Source: Butyrivibrio sp. (GTDB taxonomy: Bacteria; Bacillota; Clostridia; Lachnospirales; Lachnospiraceae). From it: DNA of 6,346 nt. Position 1 is the stretch's first letter, and each line of letters starts with the position of its first letter. Below the pieces are notes generated by a model. That model was given only the letters and a program-made list of their open reading frames with translations, was not told the DNA's origin and searched no databases. The stretch covers positions 1 through 6,346 of the forward strand of contig NZ_SVFW01000086.1 of NCBI RefSeq assembly GCF_015056685.1, read 5' to 3'. Positions 1-6,345 of this stretch are shown one piece after another. Position numbers and translations under genes: made by a program.

Positions 1-1257
1 CTAGAGCCCAAACGCTTATCTGTTGTTGTTGGTATCTTCCTTATGATGTTCGGATTTATCTTACTGATCATTTCTCCATTCATGCTTTTATCTTCAAGCA
101 AAGATACAAGCATCCTTTTTAGTGCCACAATTTCCCTTGCCATGGGAATATATATCTTTTGTTTCAATGACTTGTTCTGGATTGTTTCTGATAATCCGTC
201 TCTTTATACCTTCCTGGAATATTTTTCTCTTTTCATGATTCCGCCCAGTATTATCGGTTTTGTTCTCTTTAATGGAAAAGACCGAAATAAGAAAATTGTG
301 ACTTACGGATTTATGGGAAGCCTTCTGTTCGTTCTCACGGTTACAATGATGCATGTGTTCAACATCGCTCATATCTGTAATTTTGTTGTGTTATTCCATG
401 TTACTGTCATTATTCAGGGTGTTTATCTGGTAATAACCCTTAGTATATCTTTGCATAAGCGTCTCAAAGAAAAATCCGAGTTCCGTGGAGTTACCCTCTC
501 CACTATCTTCCTTGTAACAGGTCTTTTACTGTTTATGATCTGCGCGCAGGTAGATATTATTGGTTTTAACCTGCTTAAGTACTCTGCAGAAGGCGAGCAA
601 ATGGCATCTATTAATTTCACTACTGTAGGTGCACTTTTGTTTATGATATGTCTTTTTCTGAATTACTTTTGTCATCGAATCGAGTACCTCAGTGAATCAA
701 GTGTAAAAGAAAAGCTTGAAGGCATTGCATATACCGACGCGCTGACAGGTATTGCAAACAGGGCGAGATGCGACCTTACTCTGGCAAAACTAGGCGATGA
801 CTACACGATCATAAGTCTTGATCTAGATTATTTAAAATACACAAACGACAATTACGGACACGCAGAAGGTGACCATCTTCTCAAGGGCTTTGCCGGTATT
901 TTGAAAGAGAGTTTCACAGAAGCTCTCCTTATTGGAAGAATGGGCGGAGATGAATTTATAGTTGTTTTACCATACATTGATGAAGAGCGCTGCGAGCGTG
1001 CCATCAAGTGCATGGTGGATTTAATGTGCTACAGAACAAGCAAAGAAGAACATATCCGCTACTCCGCTTCCTGGGGCTATGCCACAAATAAAGAGCTTGC
1101 TTTTAAAGCAGGTGCTACGGCTCAGGATGTTTATCTTTTGGCGGACACAAAAATGTACTCAATGAAAAAACAGCATCACAATCAGTCCCTTGGAAGACTC
1201 TATGATGATCTCCTAAAAACTTTCTCGCAGAAGGGAGGTAGCTCAAATGAAGTATAA
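1..1257 (+). CDS. Membrane-bound GGDEF diguanylate cyclase, 5'-partial (7TM + GGDEF)
   Basis: Predicted to make c-di-GMP from two GTP on the cytoplasmic face of the membrane. The frame is open to base 1: fourteen codons precede the first ATG at 43 and encode the start of a membrane helix, so the true start lies outside the window. About seven hydrophobic segments follow. Counting residues from the ATG at 43, they are before 1 to 16, 23-48, 58-77, 86-108, 113-137, 150-172 and 189-210. The GGDEF domain spans about 228-384: DALTGIANRA at 232, DLDYLKYTND with D260 and D262, GH..GD, an intact GGDEF at 301-305, and LADTKMY near the end. The I-site position (five residues before GGDEF) reads TEAL, not RxxD, so the usual product inhibition is probably absent. 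The 3' end overlaps the next gene by 11 bp, suggesting coupled translation. The membrane part aligns by eye with that of the downstream protein, so the missing N-terminus is probably a similar external sensor domain (inference). Confidence 0.9.
   Translation, partial: LEPKRLSVVVGIFLMMFGFILLIISPFMLLSSSKDTSILFSATISLAMGIYIFCFNDLFWIVSDNPSLYTFLEYFSLFMIPPSIIGFVLFNGKDRNKKIVTYGFMGSLLFVLTVTMMHVFNIAHICNFVVLFHVTVIIQGVYLVITLSISLHKRLKEKSEFRGVTLSTIFLVTGLLLFMICAQVDIIGFNLLKYSAEGEQMASINFTTVGALLFMICLFLNYFCHRIEYLSESSVKEKLEGIAYTDALTGIANRARCDLTLAKLGDDYTIISLDLDYLKYTNDNYGHAEGDHLLKGFAGILKESFTEALLIGRMGGDEFIVVLPYIDEERCERAIKCMVDLMCYRTSKEEHIRYSASWGYATNKELAFKAGATAQDVYLLADTKMYSMKKQHHNQSLGRLYDDLLKTFSQKGGSSNEV
1231..1239 (+). 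promoter_or_regulatory. Strong ribosome binding site of the second GGDEF gene, inside the first
   Basis: AAGGGAGGT lies 7 bases before the ATG at 1247, within the last codons of the upstream gene. With the 11-bp gene overlap, this fixes the start of the second GGDEF gene and suggests coupled translation from one message. Confidence 0.8.
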
Positions 1258-2941
1258 ACAACATTTGATTCCTCTTTTATTCGCGTTTTCAGTCCTTATT
1301 GCAATCGAGATCGTATGCCACATTTTCTTTTCATTTTCTCCCAAAAATGAAATGGCATTTCTCGCAGATGGATGGGAAATTAGTATCAACAACACAACAT
1401 ATGAAGATCAGAAGATCATTGAATTATACAAACTGTTATCAGCTCCTTTGGAGCGAGGTGATAAGCTAACTTTCAAGACTACTCTTCCGGATTTAGGTTA
1501 TCTTCCATTCCCAGCTATTATGTGGCGCAGCAAATACACAACAGTTGAATGTTATGTGGACGACCTGCTGGTCTATGAATATGCGGTTGACCTGTATGAC
1601 TCAGTTTCTTTTATCGGTAAGCACTACAATTTCATCACACTTCCAAGAGAGTATCAGGGAAAAGAGCTGACTCTGAAGCTGACTGTATGTGAACACAGAG
1701 CAGCCACAAATTACGAAAGCCCGCTATTTGGAAGTAATGAAGATTTAAAGGCAAAACTGATCCATGACAACATTGTTGTTATTGCAACAGCTGTATTCAT
1801 GGAGATTTTCGGCGTGACTTACCTGTTCATGTCACTTATTTTCTCTGCCGCTATTCCAAACAGCAGGGCCCAGATTCTGGAATCATTACTATGTATGAAT
1901 CTCGGCGCCTGGCTTTTGAGCTATTACAATCTGTTTTCACTCTTTTACAACACTCCATTGGAAACGCAGATTGAATTTTTCACGCTATATATGATAGTTC
2001 CGTATTTTTACCTGATACAGCTTTCTATACAGAAAATAACGCGAAAAGCAATGTTTTATGCTATAGTCATCATAAGCTGCCTTATTCCTGCCCTTCAGTA
2101 TTTGCTGCACTACGCTTTCAACATTCATCTGCGCACAACAAGGCCATTTTATTATGTCGACGCAATATTCGGTTTGGTAGTGACTATATGGTTTCTTAAT
2201 AAAAACCTCAAAAAACATGATATTTCCAAGTCTGGAATGATACAGATGAATGGTATTACTGGTTTCGCTATTACTCTTTTTATCCATTTCCTGTCATATC
2301 TGGGCGAGATCTACAACATCAGAAGCTTGCATGTGCTTAATCGCACCATCATATGCTTTGGTTACCTTATCCTCGTGATTTCGATGCTGGCAAATTACCT
2401 TGTATTTATCACCTGGAACTATGCCCAGCGTCAGGAGCATGACTCTTTGTCACACCTTGCCTATGCCGATGGTCTGACCAATCTTCCTAACAGAGCCAAG
2501 GCGGATAAAGAGCTTGAAGAATTGAAAAATGAGACCAACGACTACTGCATCATCAGTATTGATCTTAATGGTCTAAAGCTTGTAAACGATAAATTCGGTC
2601 ATCCAACCGGTGACAAATACATCAAAGATTTTGCAAAGGTCATTTCTACTACTTTTGGCGAAAATGACTTCTGTGCCAGAATTGGCGGCGATGAATTTAT
2701 TGCTATTATTAAGAACTCTTCTACTAAAGATATTCCTTCTATGATCGACAGAATGATCAGTGCTCTGAACGTTATGAACGCACTCTATTCTGAATACAAG
2801 AGAAGTGTTGCGACCGGATTTGCATTTCTTCATGAGTTTGAAGAAAACAACCCTCACGAAGTATATCTTTTGGCTGATCAAAGAATGTATGAGAATAAGA
2901 AGATCATGCACGAGCAGCTTGGTATTCATGCAAGGCTGTAA
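1247..2941 (+). CDS. 7TMR-DISM-like sensor diguanylate cyclase (ectodomain + 7TM + GGDEF)
   Basis: Complete 564-residue membrane protein predicted to convert an external signal into c-di-GMP synthesis. Layout: an anchor helix or uncleaved signal at 7-29; an extracytoplasmic beta-rich domain at about 35-172, resembling the jelly-roll (galactose-binding-like) ectodomains of 7TMR-DISM proteins; seven membrane helices at about 175-199, 209-233, 245-262, 267-290, 302-318, 333-352 and 368-390; then a GGDEF domain at about 404-555. Motifs seen are DGLTNLPNRA at 408, DLNGLKLVND with metal-site D439, GH..GD, GGDEF at 480-484, and LADQRMY near the C-terminus. The I-site position reads GEND, so the arginine of RxxD is missing. 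No EAL or HD-GYP domain follows. The start is the ATG overlapping gene 1 and is supported by a strong ribosome binding site. The ligand cannot be read from the sequence; a carbohydrate is a guess based on the fold type. GGDEF and membrane layout are confident; the ectodomain family is less so. Confidence 0.92.
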   Translation: MKYKQHLIPLLFAFSVLIAIEIVCHIFFSFSPKNEMAFLADGWEISINNTTYEDQKIIELYKLLSAPLERGDKLTFKTTLPDLGYLPFPAIMWRSKYTTVECYVDDLLVYEYAVDLYDSVSFIGKHYNFITLPREYQGKELTLKLTVCEHRAATNYESPLFGSNEDLKAKLIHDNIVVIATAVFMEIFGVTYLFMSLIFSAAIPNSRAQILESLLCMNLGAWLLSYYNLFSLFYNTPLETQIEFFTLYMIVPYFYLIQLSIQKITRKAMFYAIVIISCLIPALQYLLHYAFNIHLRTTRPFYYVDAIFGLVVTIWFLNKNLKKHDISKSGMIQMNGITGFAITLFIHFLSYLGEIYNIRSLHVLNRTIICFGYLILVISMLANYLVFITWNYAQRQEHDSLSHLAYADGLTNLPNRAKADKELEELKNETNDYCIISIDLNGLKLVNDKFGHPTGDKYIKDFAKVISTTFGENDFCARIGGDEFIAIIKNSSTKDIPSMIDRMISALNVMNALYSEYKRSVATGFAFLHEFEENNPHEVYLLADQRMYENKKIMHEQLGIHARL

Positions 2942-2950
2942 ATCAGGAGC

Positions 2951-2986
2951 AATAAAAACTGCGGAGGGTCATACCCCTTCGCAGTT
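2951..2986 (-). terminator. Rho-independent terminator of the minus-strand operon
   Basis: Read on the minus strand, a 12-base arm (2986-2975, AACTGCGAAGGG), a 6-base loop (2974-2969) and the matching arm (2968-2957, CCCTCCGCAGTT) run into TTTATT, extending a five-T run. There is one A-C mismatch on this strand. The hairpin overlaps the last codons of the radical SAM gene, and that gene's TGA stop (2971-2969) sits in the loop. Read on the plus strand, the mismatch becomes a G-U wobble, so all 12 pairs form, but the hairpin is followed by AAAATTTGG, a poor T-tract. It is therefore at best a weak terminator for the GGDEF genes. It is the only hairpin seen between the convergent gene sets. Confidence 0.8.
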
Positions 2987-3874
2987 AAAATTTGGTATAA
3001 AACTTTCGCTTGCAGTCTCTCCAACCTGGATAAAGCCATTGGTAAGCCCCATGTTTTCTGCATACTTTATGAGGCTATGGTATTCACTTCCACTGACTTT
3101 CCTGTCTATCTCAGGATAATCCTGTAATTCCCCATTTGGCGTAAACTGATTCATAAGACTAATGTATATACTATCTCCATATCTTTCATAGAGATATTTG
3201 ATTATCATCTTGGCCTGGATGACTTTGCCTGGCATCAAAAGATGCCTTACGATAACGCCTTTCTTCATCAGGTGCTGGCCTTGTTCATCGTCCCAGAACA
3301 GGCACCCTGGCTGCTGCCTTACCATCTCATGGATTGCTGCCTTGGCTGCCTCTACATAGCCCGGAGCCCTGCTGTACCTTATTGCATCTTCATTTTTGAT
3401 GTACTTAAAATCCGGAAGATAAATATCTATGAGACCTTCTAAGCTCTTTAAAGTCTCAACATTTATGTATGATGCTGTATTTAGCAAAAACGGGATTTTA
3501 AGTCTTTGGTCTTTGGCACATTCGATAGCTCTTTTCACTGTGGGGATGAACATATCAGCAGTTACAAGGTTGATGTTATTTGCACCTTTTTCCTGTAATT
3601 CAAAGAAGATATCCACAAGCCTTTGTGGAGAAATGAATTTTCCTACTTCTCCGCGACTGATCTTTTTGTTCTGGCAAAATACACAGCCCATATTGCAGCC
3701 TGAAAAGAAAACTGTCCCCGAACCATTTGTGCCTGATATGCATGGTTCTTCCCACATATGAAGGGCGGCGCGACTCACGTGAAGCGTAGCTTTTTCCCTG
3801 CAAAAGCCTTGGGTACTTGTTCTGTCTACCCGGCAGTTTCTGGGACAAAGTGTGCAGGAGGTATATTCTTTCAT
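2969..3874 (-). CDS. PflX-type radical SAM protein (COG1313, putative PFL-activase-like)
   Basis: A 301-residue radical SAM enzyme. The CxxxCxxC cluster is at C60, C64 and C67 (SGCNMGCVFCQN) and should bind the 4Fe-4S cluster that cleaves S-adenosylmethionine. The N-terminus carries a second cysteine set, C7, C10, C14 and C25 (CTLCPRNC and GFC), and C45 lies in a WEEPCISG stretch. This arrangement and the length match COG1313 (PflX), annotated as putative pyruvate formate-lyase activating enzyme but of unproven substrate. It differs from classical PflA, which lacks the N-terminal cysteine set, and no glycyl-radical enzyme lies nearby. The ATG is preceded by AGGTG at 3887-3883 with an 8-base spacer. 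It starts 21 bases after the GTPase stop and is the last gene of the operon; its final five codons form one arm of the terminator. Radical SAM membership is certain, the subfamily likely, the reaction unknown. Confidence 0.9.
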   Translation of the reverse strand: MKEYTSCTLCPRNCRVDRTSTQGFCREKATLHVSRAALHMWEEPCISGTNGSGTVFFSGCNMGCVFCQNKKISRGEVGKFISPQRLVDIFFELQEKGANNINLVTADMFIPTVKRAIECAKDQRLKIPFLLNTASYINVETLKSLEGLIDIYLPDFKYIKNEDAIRYSRAPGYVEAAKAAIHEMVRQQPGCLFWDDEQGQHLMKKGVIVRHLLMPGKVIQAKMIIKYLYERYGDSIYISLMNQFTPNGELQDYPEIDRKVSGSEYHSLIKYAENMGLTNGFIQVGETASESFIPNFNCEGV

Positions 3875-3895
3875 TTTTGATTCACCTATTATCCA

Positions 3896-4846
3896 TTACA
3901 AAGAAACAACAGAGCAGTAGTCTCTCCATATGTCATTTATATAGACTTTGTCGAGATGCTCTCCGATTATAATAATGGCATTTCTGCTGCTGGTAACCGG
4001 CTCTATCTTTATATCTTTTTGTGTTGCATTTATTTCAACCTGTGTGGAGTCAGATGTTTTAACAAAGCCTTTTATTCTTATAACTTTTCCTGCTCTCTCA
4101 TCTGCAAGGAGTTTTTTTGCTGTCTCTTTTAAAAGTGTCTCGTCCATCTCAACATCAAAATAAAACAGTGGCTGGTATTGAGAATCGTCTATTTGCATCT
4201 TTGCATATGAGGAGCGGCGATATCCGGCATTTTCAATGGAGTCAAATTCATCCGGTGATAAACTATCAAAGGATTTTGAATAAATGTCTTTTAACTGAAA
4301 TCTGGCACTACAACCATATTCTTCCATTGTTGCATTTATAAAAGCATGTATCTGATCGACATCTGTGGTTTCATCCACCTTGCTGATAAGGAGCTTTCCG
4401 GCCCATGCTATTTCTGACATAAACAGGTACTTTGATGTTCCTTCAAGAAGCAGTACTGATTCGGCGTCAACGATTGATATGACACTTCCAATCTCATACC
4501 ATCTATCCAGAGGCTCATCATAGAGCACATCAAAAAACTCATCAGCATCATAAATCCCCGATGGCTCAATGATCACTCTGTCGTATCCGCTCATTCCCAT
4601 GGAAATGAGTTTGGTCCTAAAACGCCTTCTGTGAGCTTCTTTTCCGTCACCTCCAACAATCATCTCAAGGTTACAATTATCCCCTAAAAGATCCTGAAGA
4701 AGAACCATGTCAATGTTTACTGCACCATAATCATTCTCAATTATGCAGATTTTTTCGCCCTTTGACATAAGGTATTTTGCGTATTCTCTTATGAATGTTG
4801 TTTTACCCGATCCAAGAAATCCGGTTATCAGATCTATTTTTACCAT
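3896..4846 (-). CDS. CobW/COG0523-family GTPase lacking the CxCC motif
   Basis: A G3E P-loop GTPase of 316 residues from the ATG at 4846. Motifs in order: Walker A GFLGSGKTT at 9-17; switch-region IENDYGAVNID at about 36-46; Walker B region with EPSG at 94-97 (DRVIIEPSGIYD); and a guanine-recognition motif SKVD at 155-158. The C-terminal part, from about 210, fits the usual CobW C-terminal domain. Family members insert or deliver metals (cobalt, zinc, nickel) into enzymes. Most carry a metal-binding CxCC between switch I and Walker B; here that place reads VGGDGKEAHRRR, with no cysteine, and there is no His-rich tail. A metal role is thus doubtful and the substrate is unknown. A longer frame begins at a TTG at 4882, inside ybaK and with no ribosome binding site. 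The ATG at 4846 is preferred because it follows the ybaK stop by 13 bases and puts Walker A at the normal distance from the N-terminus. Confidence 0.88.
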   Translation of the reverse strand: MVKIDLITGFLGSGKTTFIREYAKYLMSKGEKICIIENDYGAVNIDMVLLQDLLGDNCNLEMIVGGDGKEAHRRRFRTKLISMGMSGYDRVIIEPSGIYDADEFFDVLYDEPLDRWYEIGSVISIVDAESVLLLEGTSKYLFMSEIAWAGKLLISKVDETTDVDQIHAFINATMEEYGCSARFQLKDIYSKSFDSLSPDEFDSIENAGYRRSSYAKMQIDDSQYQPLFYFDVEMDETLLKETAKKLLADERAGKVIRIKGFVKTSDSTQVEINATQKDIKIEPVTSSRNAIIIIGEHLDKVYINDIWRDYCSVVSL

Positions 4847-4853
4847 AGCTTTA

Positions 4854-4859
4854 TCCCGC
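4854..4859 (-). promoter_or_regulatory. Weak ribosome binding site deciding the GTPase start
   Basis: Read on the minus strand, GCGGGA lies 7 bases before the ATG at 4846, right after the ybaK stop. It is a modest match to the anti-Shine-Dalgarno sequence but better than anything before the alternative TTG at 4882. Coupling to ybaK translation may compensate. Confidence 0.45.
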
Positions 4860-5339
4860 TTATTCCGTACATACATCAGCAAAGGTGTATCTTACAACCT
4901 TCTCAATATCTTTTACCGCAACTTCCACCTGGTAGCCCACTTTTCCGGCTGAAAAGAATATTTCCTCATAGTTTGATGCGCTCTCGTGGATGACTGTAGA
5001 GAAGGACTTTTTCATACCTATAGGTGAGCATCCACCATGAACATATCCTGTAAGTGGGAGCAGTTCTTTTTGAGGTATCATGGAAACTGACTTCTCTGAT
5101 ACTGCTTTCGCAGCTTTTTTAAGGTCAAGCTCCTCTTTTACCGGAATAACAAAAACATAGTACTGACCTGTTTTTCCCTGGGTTACAAGGGTTTTAAAAA
5201 CCTTATCAGCGTCTTCTCCAAGTATCCCGGCTATTTCTTCTCCGCTAAGCCTTGCATCAGGCTCGTACATGTGACTTTTATAGGATATCTTTTTCCCATC
5301 AAGAACTCTCATTACGTTTGTCTTATCATCTTTGGCCAT
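4860..5339 (-). CDS. ybaK: Cys-tRNA(Pro) deacylase, YbaK/EbsC family
   Basis: A 159-residue trans-editing protein, full length for the YbaK/EbsC group. The family hydrolyses Cys-tRNA(Pro) formed when prolyl-tRNA synthetase mischarges cysteine, acting as a free cytoplasmic enzyme. Evidence: the conserved VFKTLV with K49, which matches the essential lysine of characterised YbaK proteins; a central FVIPVKEELDLKKAAKA segment; and TGYVHGGCSPIGMKK at about 97-111, the family's glycine-rich substrate pocket signature. The ATG is preceded by GGAG at 5353-5350 with a 10-base spacer. It sits 50 bases after the kinase stop and 13 bases before the GTPase start, so it is probably co-transcribed with both. 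Substrate specificity within the broader editing superfamily (ProXp-ala, YbaK and relatives) is inferred from this motif pattern. Confidence 0.92.
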   Translation of the reverse strand: MAKDDKTNVMRVLDGKKISYKSHMYEPDARLSGEEIAGILGEDADKVFKTLVTQGKTGQYYVFVIPVKEELDLKKAAKAVSEKSVSMIPQKELLPLTGYVHGGCSPIGMKKSFSTVIHESASNYEEIFFSAGKVGYQVEVAVKDIEKVVRYTFADVCTE

Positions 5340-5389
5340 TGAATATCATCTCCAATTTCTCTTTCAATATGGGGCTACGTCTGTCTGGT

Positions 5390-6136
5390 TCAATTACTGT
5401 CCTGTCTATGTAGATTTCCGTCCTCATCTATTTTGAGCTCCATATCTGCTTTCTTACTGTGTTCGAGGCAGATCTTCACATTTGCCATATCGCTAAAATC
5501 CACAAACTTTTCAGCTTTCTCTCTTGTATTGCCGCTGGCTGTTTTTCTGTCGATCAGCCTTTTGCGAAACATCTGGGGTTCTGCTGTCATTGAAATAGTA
5601 TAGTCCGCATACTCAGAAATGTCACGCCAGCCATCCTGATCCAGAAGCAGATAATTGCCTTCAAGTAAGACAATATCAGCGTCTACGGCAATTGCATCCT
5701 CGACAGGATTGTGAAGCATTCTGTTGTACTCAGGCCACTTGCATACAGCATTTTCTTTTAATTCTATGATTTTGTTTTTCAGCGCTTCAAGATCGAAGGT
5801 TATTGGTGCTCCTTTTATGTCAACCATAGGGATTTCTTTTCCATCAACTTTAGTTGTATGGGAAGTTAAATACTCCTGCCTTCTATGGAATCCATCCATT
5901 CCCACTGCCTGTACCTTTTTGGTTGGGATGATTTCTTTTGCCATGTGTTCCAAAAAGCTCACGAATGTGCTCTTTCCTGCCCCCGGAGGCGCAGCAAGCA
6001 TCACAAGGATGCGTCTTTTTTCTGAATCATGCAGGTCAGCCATATGCTTTAAAAGCGGCTTTACTATCTCTTCTATCGTCTCATCGCTGTATGCAGCATC
6101 AACATCTATTCCGTTAATGTTTACGTTATATTCCAT
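5390..6136 (-). CDS. P-loop kinase of the uridine kinase/phosphoribulokinase type (YggC-like)
   Basis: A 248-residue cytoplasmic nucleoside, nucleotide or sugar kinase-like protein; the substrate is not known. Walker A is APPGAGKST at 49-57. GMDGFH at 79-84 matches the substrate-binding DxFH of uridine kinases. KGAPITFD at 108-115 is typical of the YggC-like group. VLLEGNYLLLD at 156-166 is the Walker B-side strand. An arginine-rich lid with RKRLIDRK at 191-198 follows, then a C-terminal D-x-x-N and KKADMEL segment. A roughly 40-residue N-terminal extension (NINGIDVDA) precedes the kinase core. The ATG has GAGG at 6147-6144 with a 7-base spacer. It follows the partial membrane-protein gene by 20 bases and precedes ybaK by 50 bases with no terminator between, so it is an operon member. 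Uridine kinase proper, pantothenate kinase and fructose kinase are the alternatives. Confidence 0.85.
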   Translation of the reverse strand: MEYNVNINGIDVDAAYSDETIEEIVKPLLKHMADLHDSEKRRILVMLAAPPGAGKSTFVSFLEHMAKEIIPTKKVQAVGMDGFHRRQEYLTSHTTKVDGKEIPMVDIKGAPITFDLEALKNKIIELKENAVCKWPEYNRMLHNPVEDAIAVDADIVLLEGNYLLLDQDGWRDISEYADYTISMTAEPQMFRKRLIDRKTASGNTREKAEKFVDFSDMANVKICLEHSKKADMELKIDEDGNLHRQDSN

Positions 6137-6156
6137 GGTGTTTCCTCATCTATATA

Positions 6157-6345
6157 TTAATATCTGAACTTTTTCTTTTCTAACATTTTTATCTTTACTA
6201 TCATAATTAGTAAACAATAAACCGCCAAGTGCATACATATCAGCATCATCTCTCTTGGTTCAAAATAACTATTGCTTCCCACAGATTTGAGCCCATCAGT
6301 GATAGGCGGGAGTATAAAGTTCAAAATACTAAATGCTGATGAACA
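6157..6345 (-). CDS. C-terminal fragment of an integral membrane protein (enters from right edge)
   Basis: An open frame of 62 codons plus TAA runs in from the right edge; it has no start here because the gene begins outside the window. The visible end has a hydrophobic stretch (SAFSILNFILPPI), a polar segment with SNSYFEPREM, a clear membrane helix (MMLICMHLAVYCLLIMIVKI), and a basic tail (KMLEKKKFRY). A final helix followed by a lysine-rich cytoplasmic tail is normal for a multi-pass permease. It resembles the end of some ABC-2-type permeases, but too little is visible to name a family. Its stop is 20 bases before the kinase start, suggesting it is the upstream gene of the same operon. Confidence 0.7.
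   Translation of the reverse strand, partial: CSSAFSILNFILPPITDGLKSVGSNSYFEPREMMLICMHLAVYCLLIMIVKIKMLEKKKFRY

Noticed and set aside
43..45. ATG at 43 as the true start of the first GGDEF gene
   Set aside because: The frame is open to base 1, the residues before the ATG continue a membrane helix, and there is no ribosome binding site ahead of it. By comparison with the second protein, an N-terminal domain is missing.
2805..3119. Plus-strand open frame across the convergent gene ends
   Set aside because: It overlaps the GGDEF domain of gene 2 in another frame, then runs through the terminator and antisense to the radical SAM gene. It has no ribosome binding site and no recognisable protein pattern.
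3429..3761. Plus-strand 110-codon open frame opposite the radical SAM gene
   Set aside because: It is an antisense shadow of a well-supported gene, and its composition follows from the complementary codons.
2969..3874. Assignment of the radical SAM gene as classical pflA or as AmrS (AmmeMemoRadiSam)
   Set aside because: The N-terminal CTLCPRNC/GFC cysteine set and the WEEPCISG segment fit PflX/COG1313 better. No pyruvate formate-lyase, AMMECR1 or Memo gene is present.
4847..4882. Twelve-residue N-terminal extension of the GTPase starting at a TTG
   Set aside because: It overlaps the ybaK 3' end, starts at TTG with no ribosome binding site, and would push Walker A unusually far from the N-terminus.
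5340..5400. Possible internal promoter before ybaK (TTGAAC, 18 bases, TATTGA on the minus strand)
   Set aside because: The -10 box matches TATAAT at only three positions, and a coincidental match is expected in AT-rich DNA. The gene is well explained as an operon member.
6154..6163. Palindrome ATATTAATAT at the stop of the membrane-protein fragment
   Set aside because: It is short and made only of A and T, in an AT-rich stretch. There is nothing to suggest an operator.
5724..6167. Plus-strand 147-codon open frame opposite the kinase
   Set aside because: It is an antisense shadow of the kinase gene, whose motifs are unmistakable. It has no ribosome binding site and no family features.
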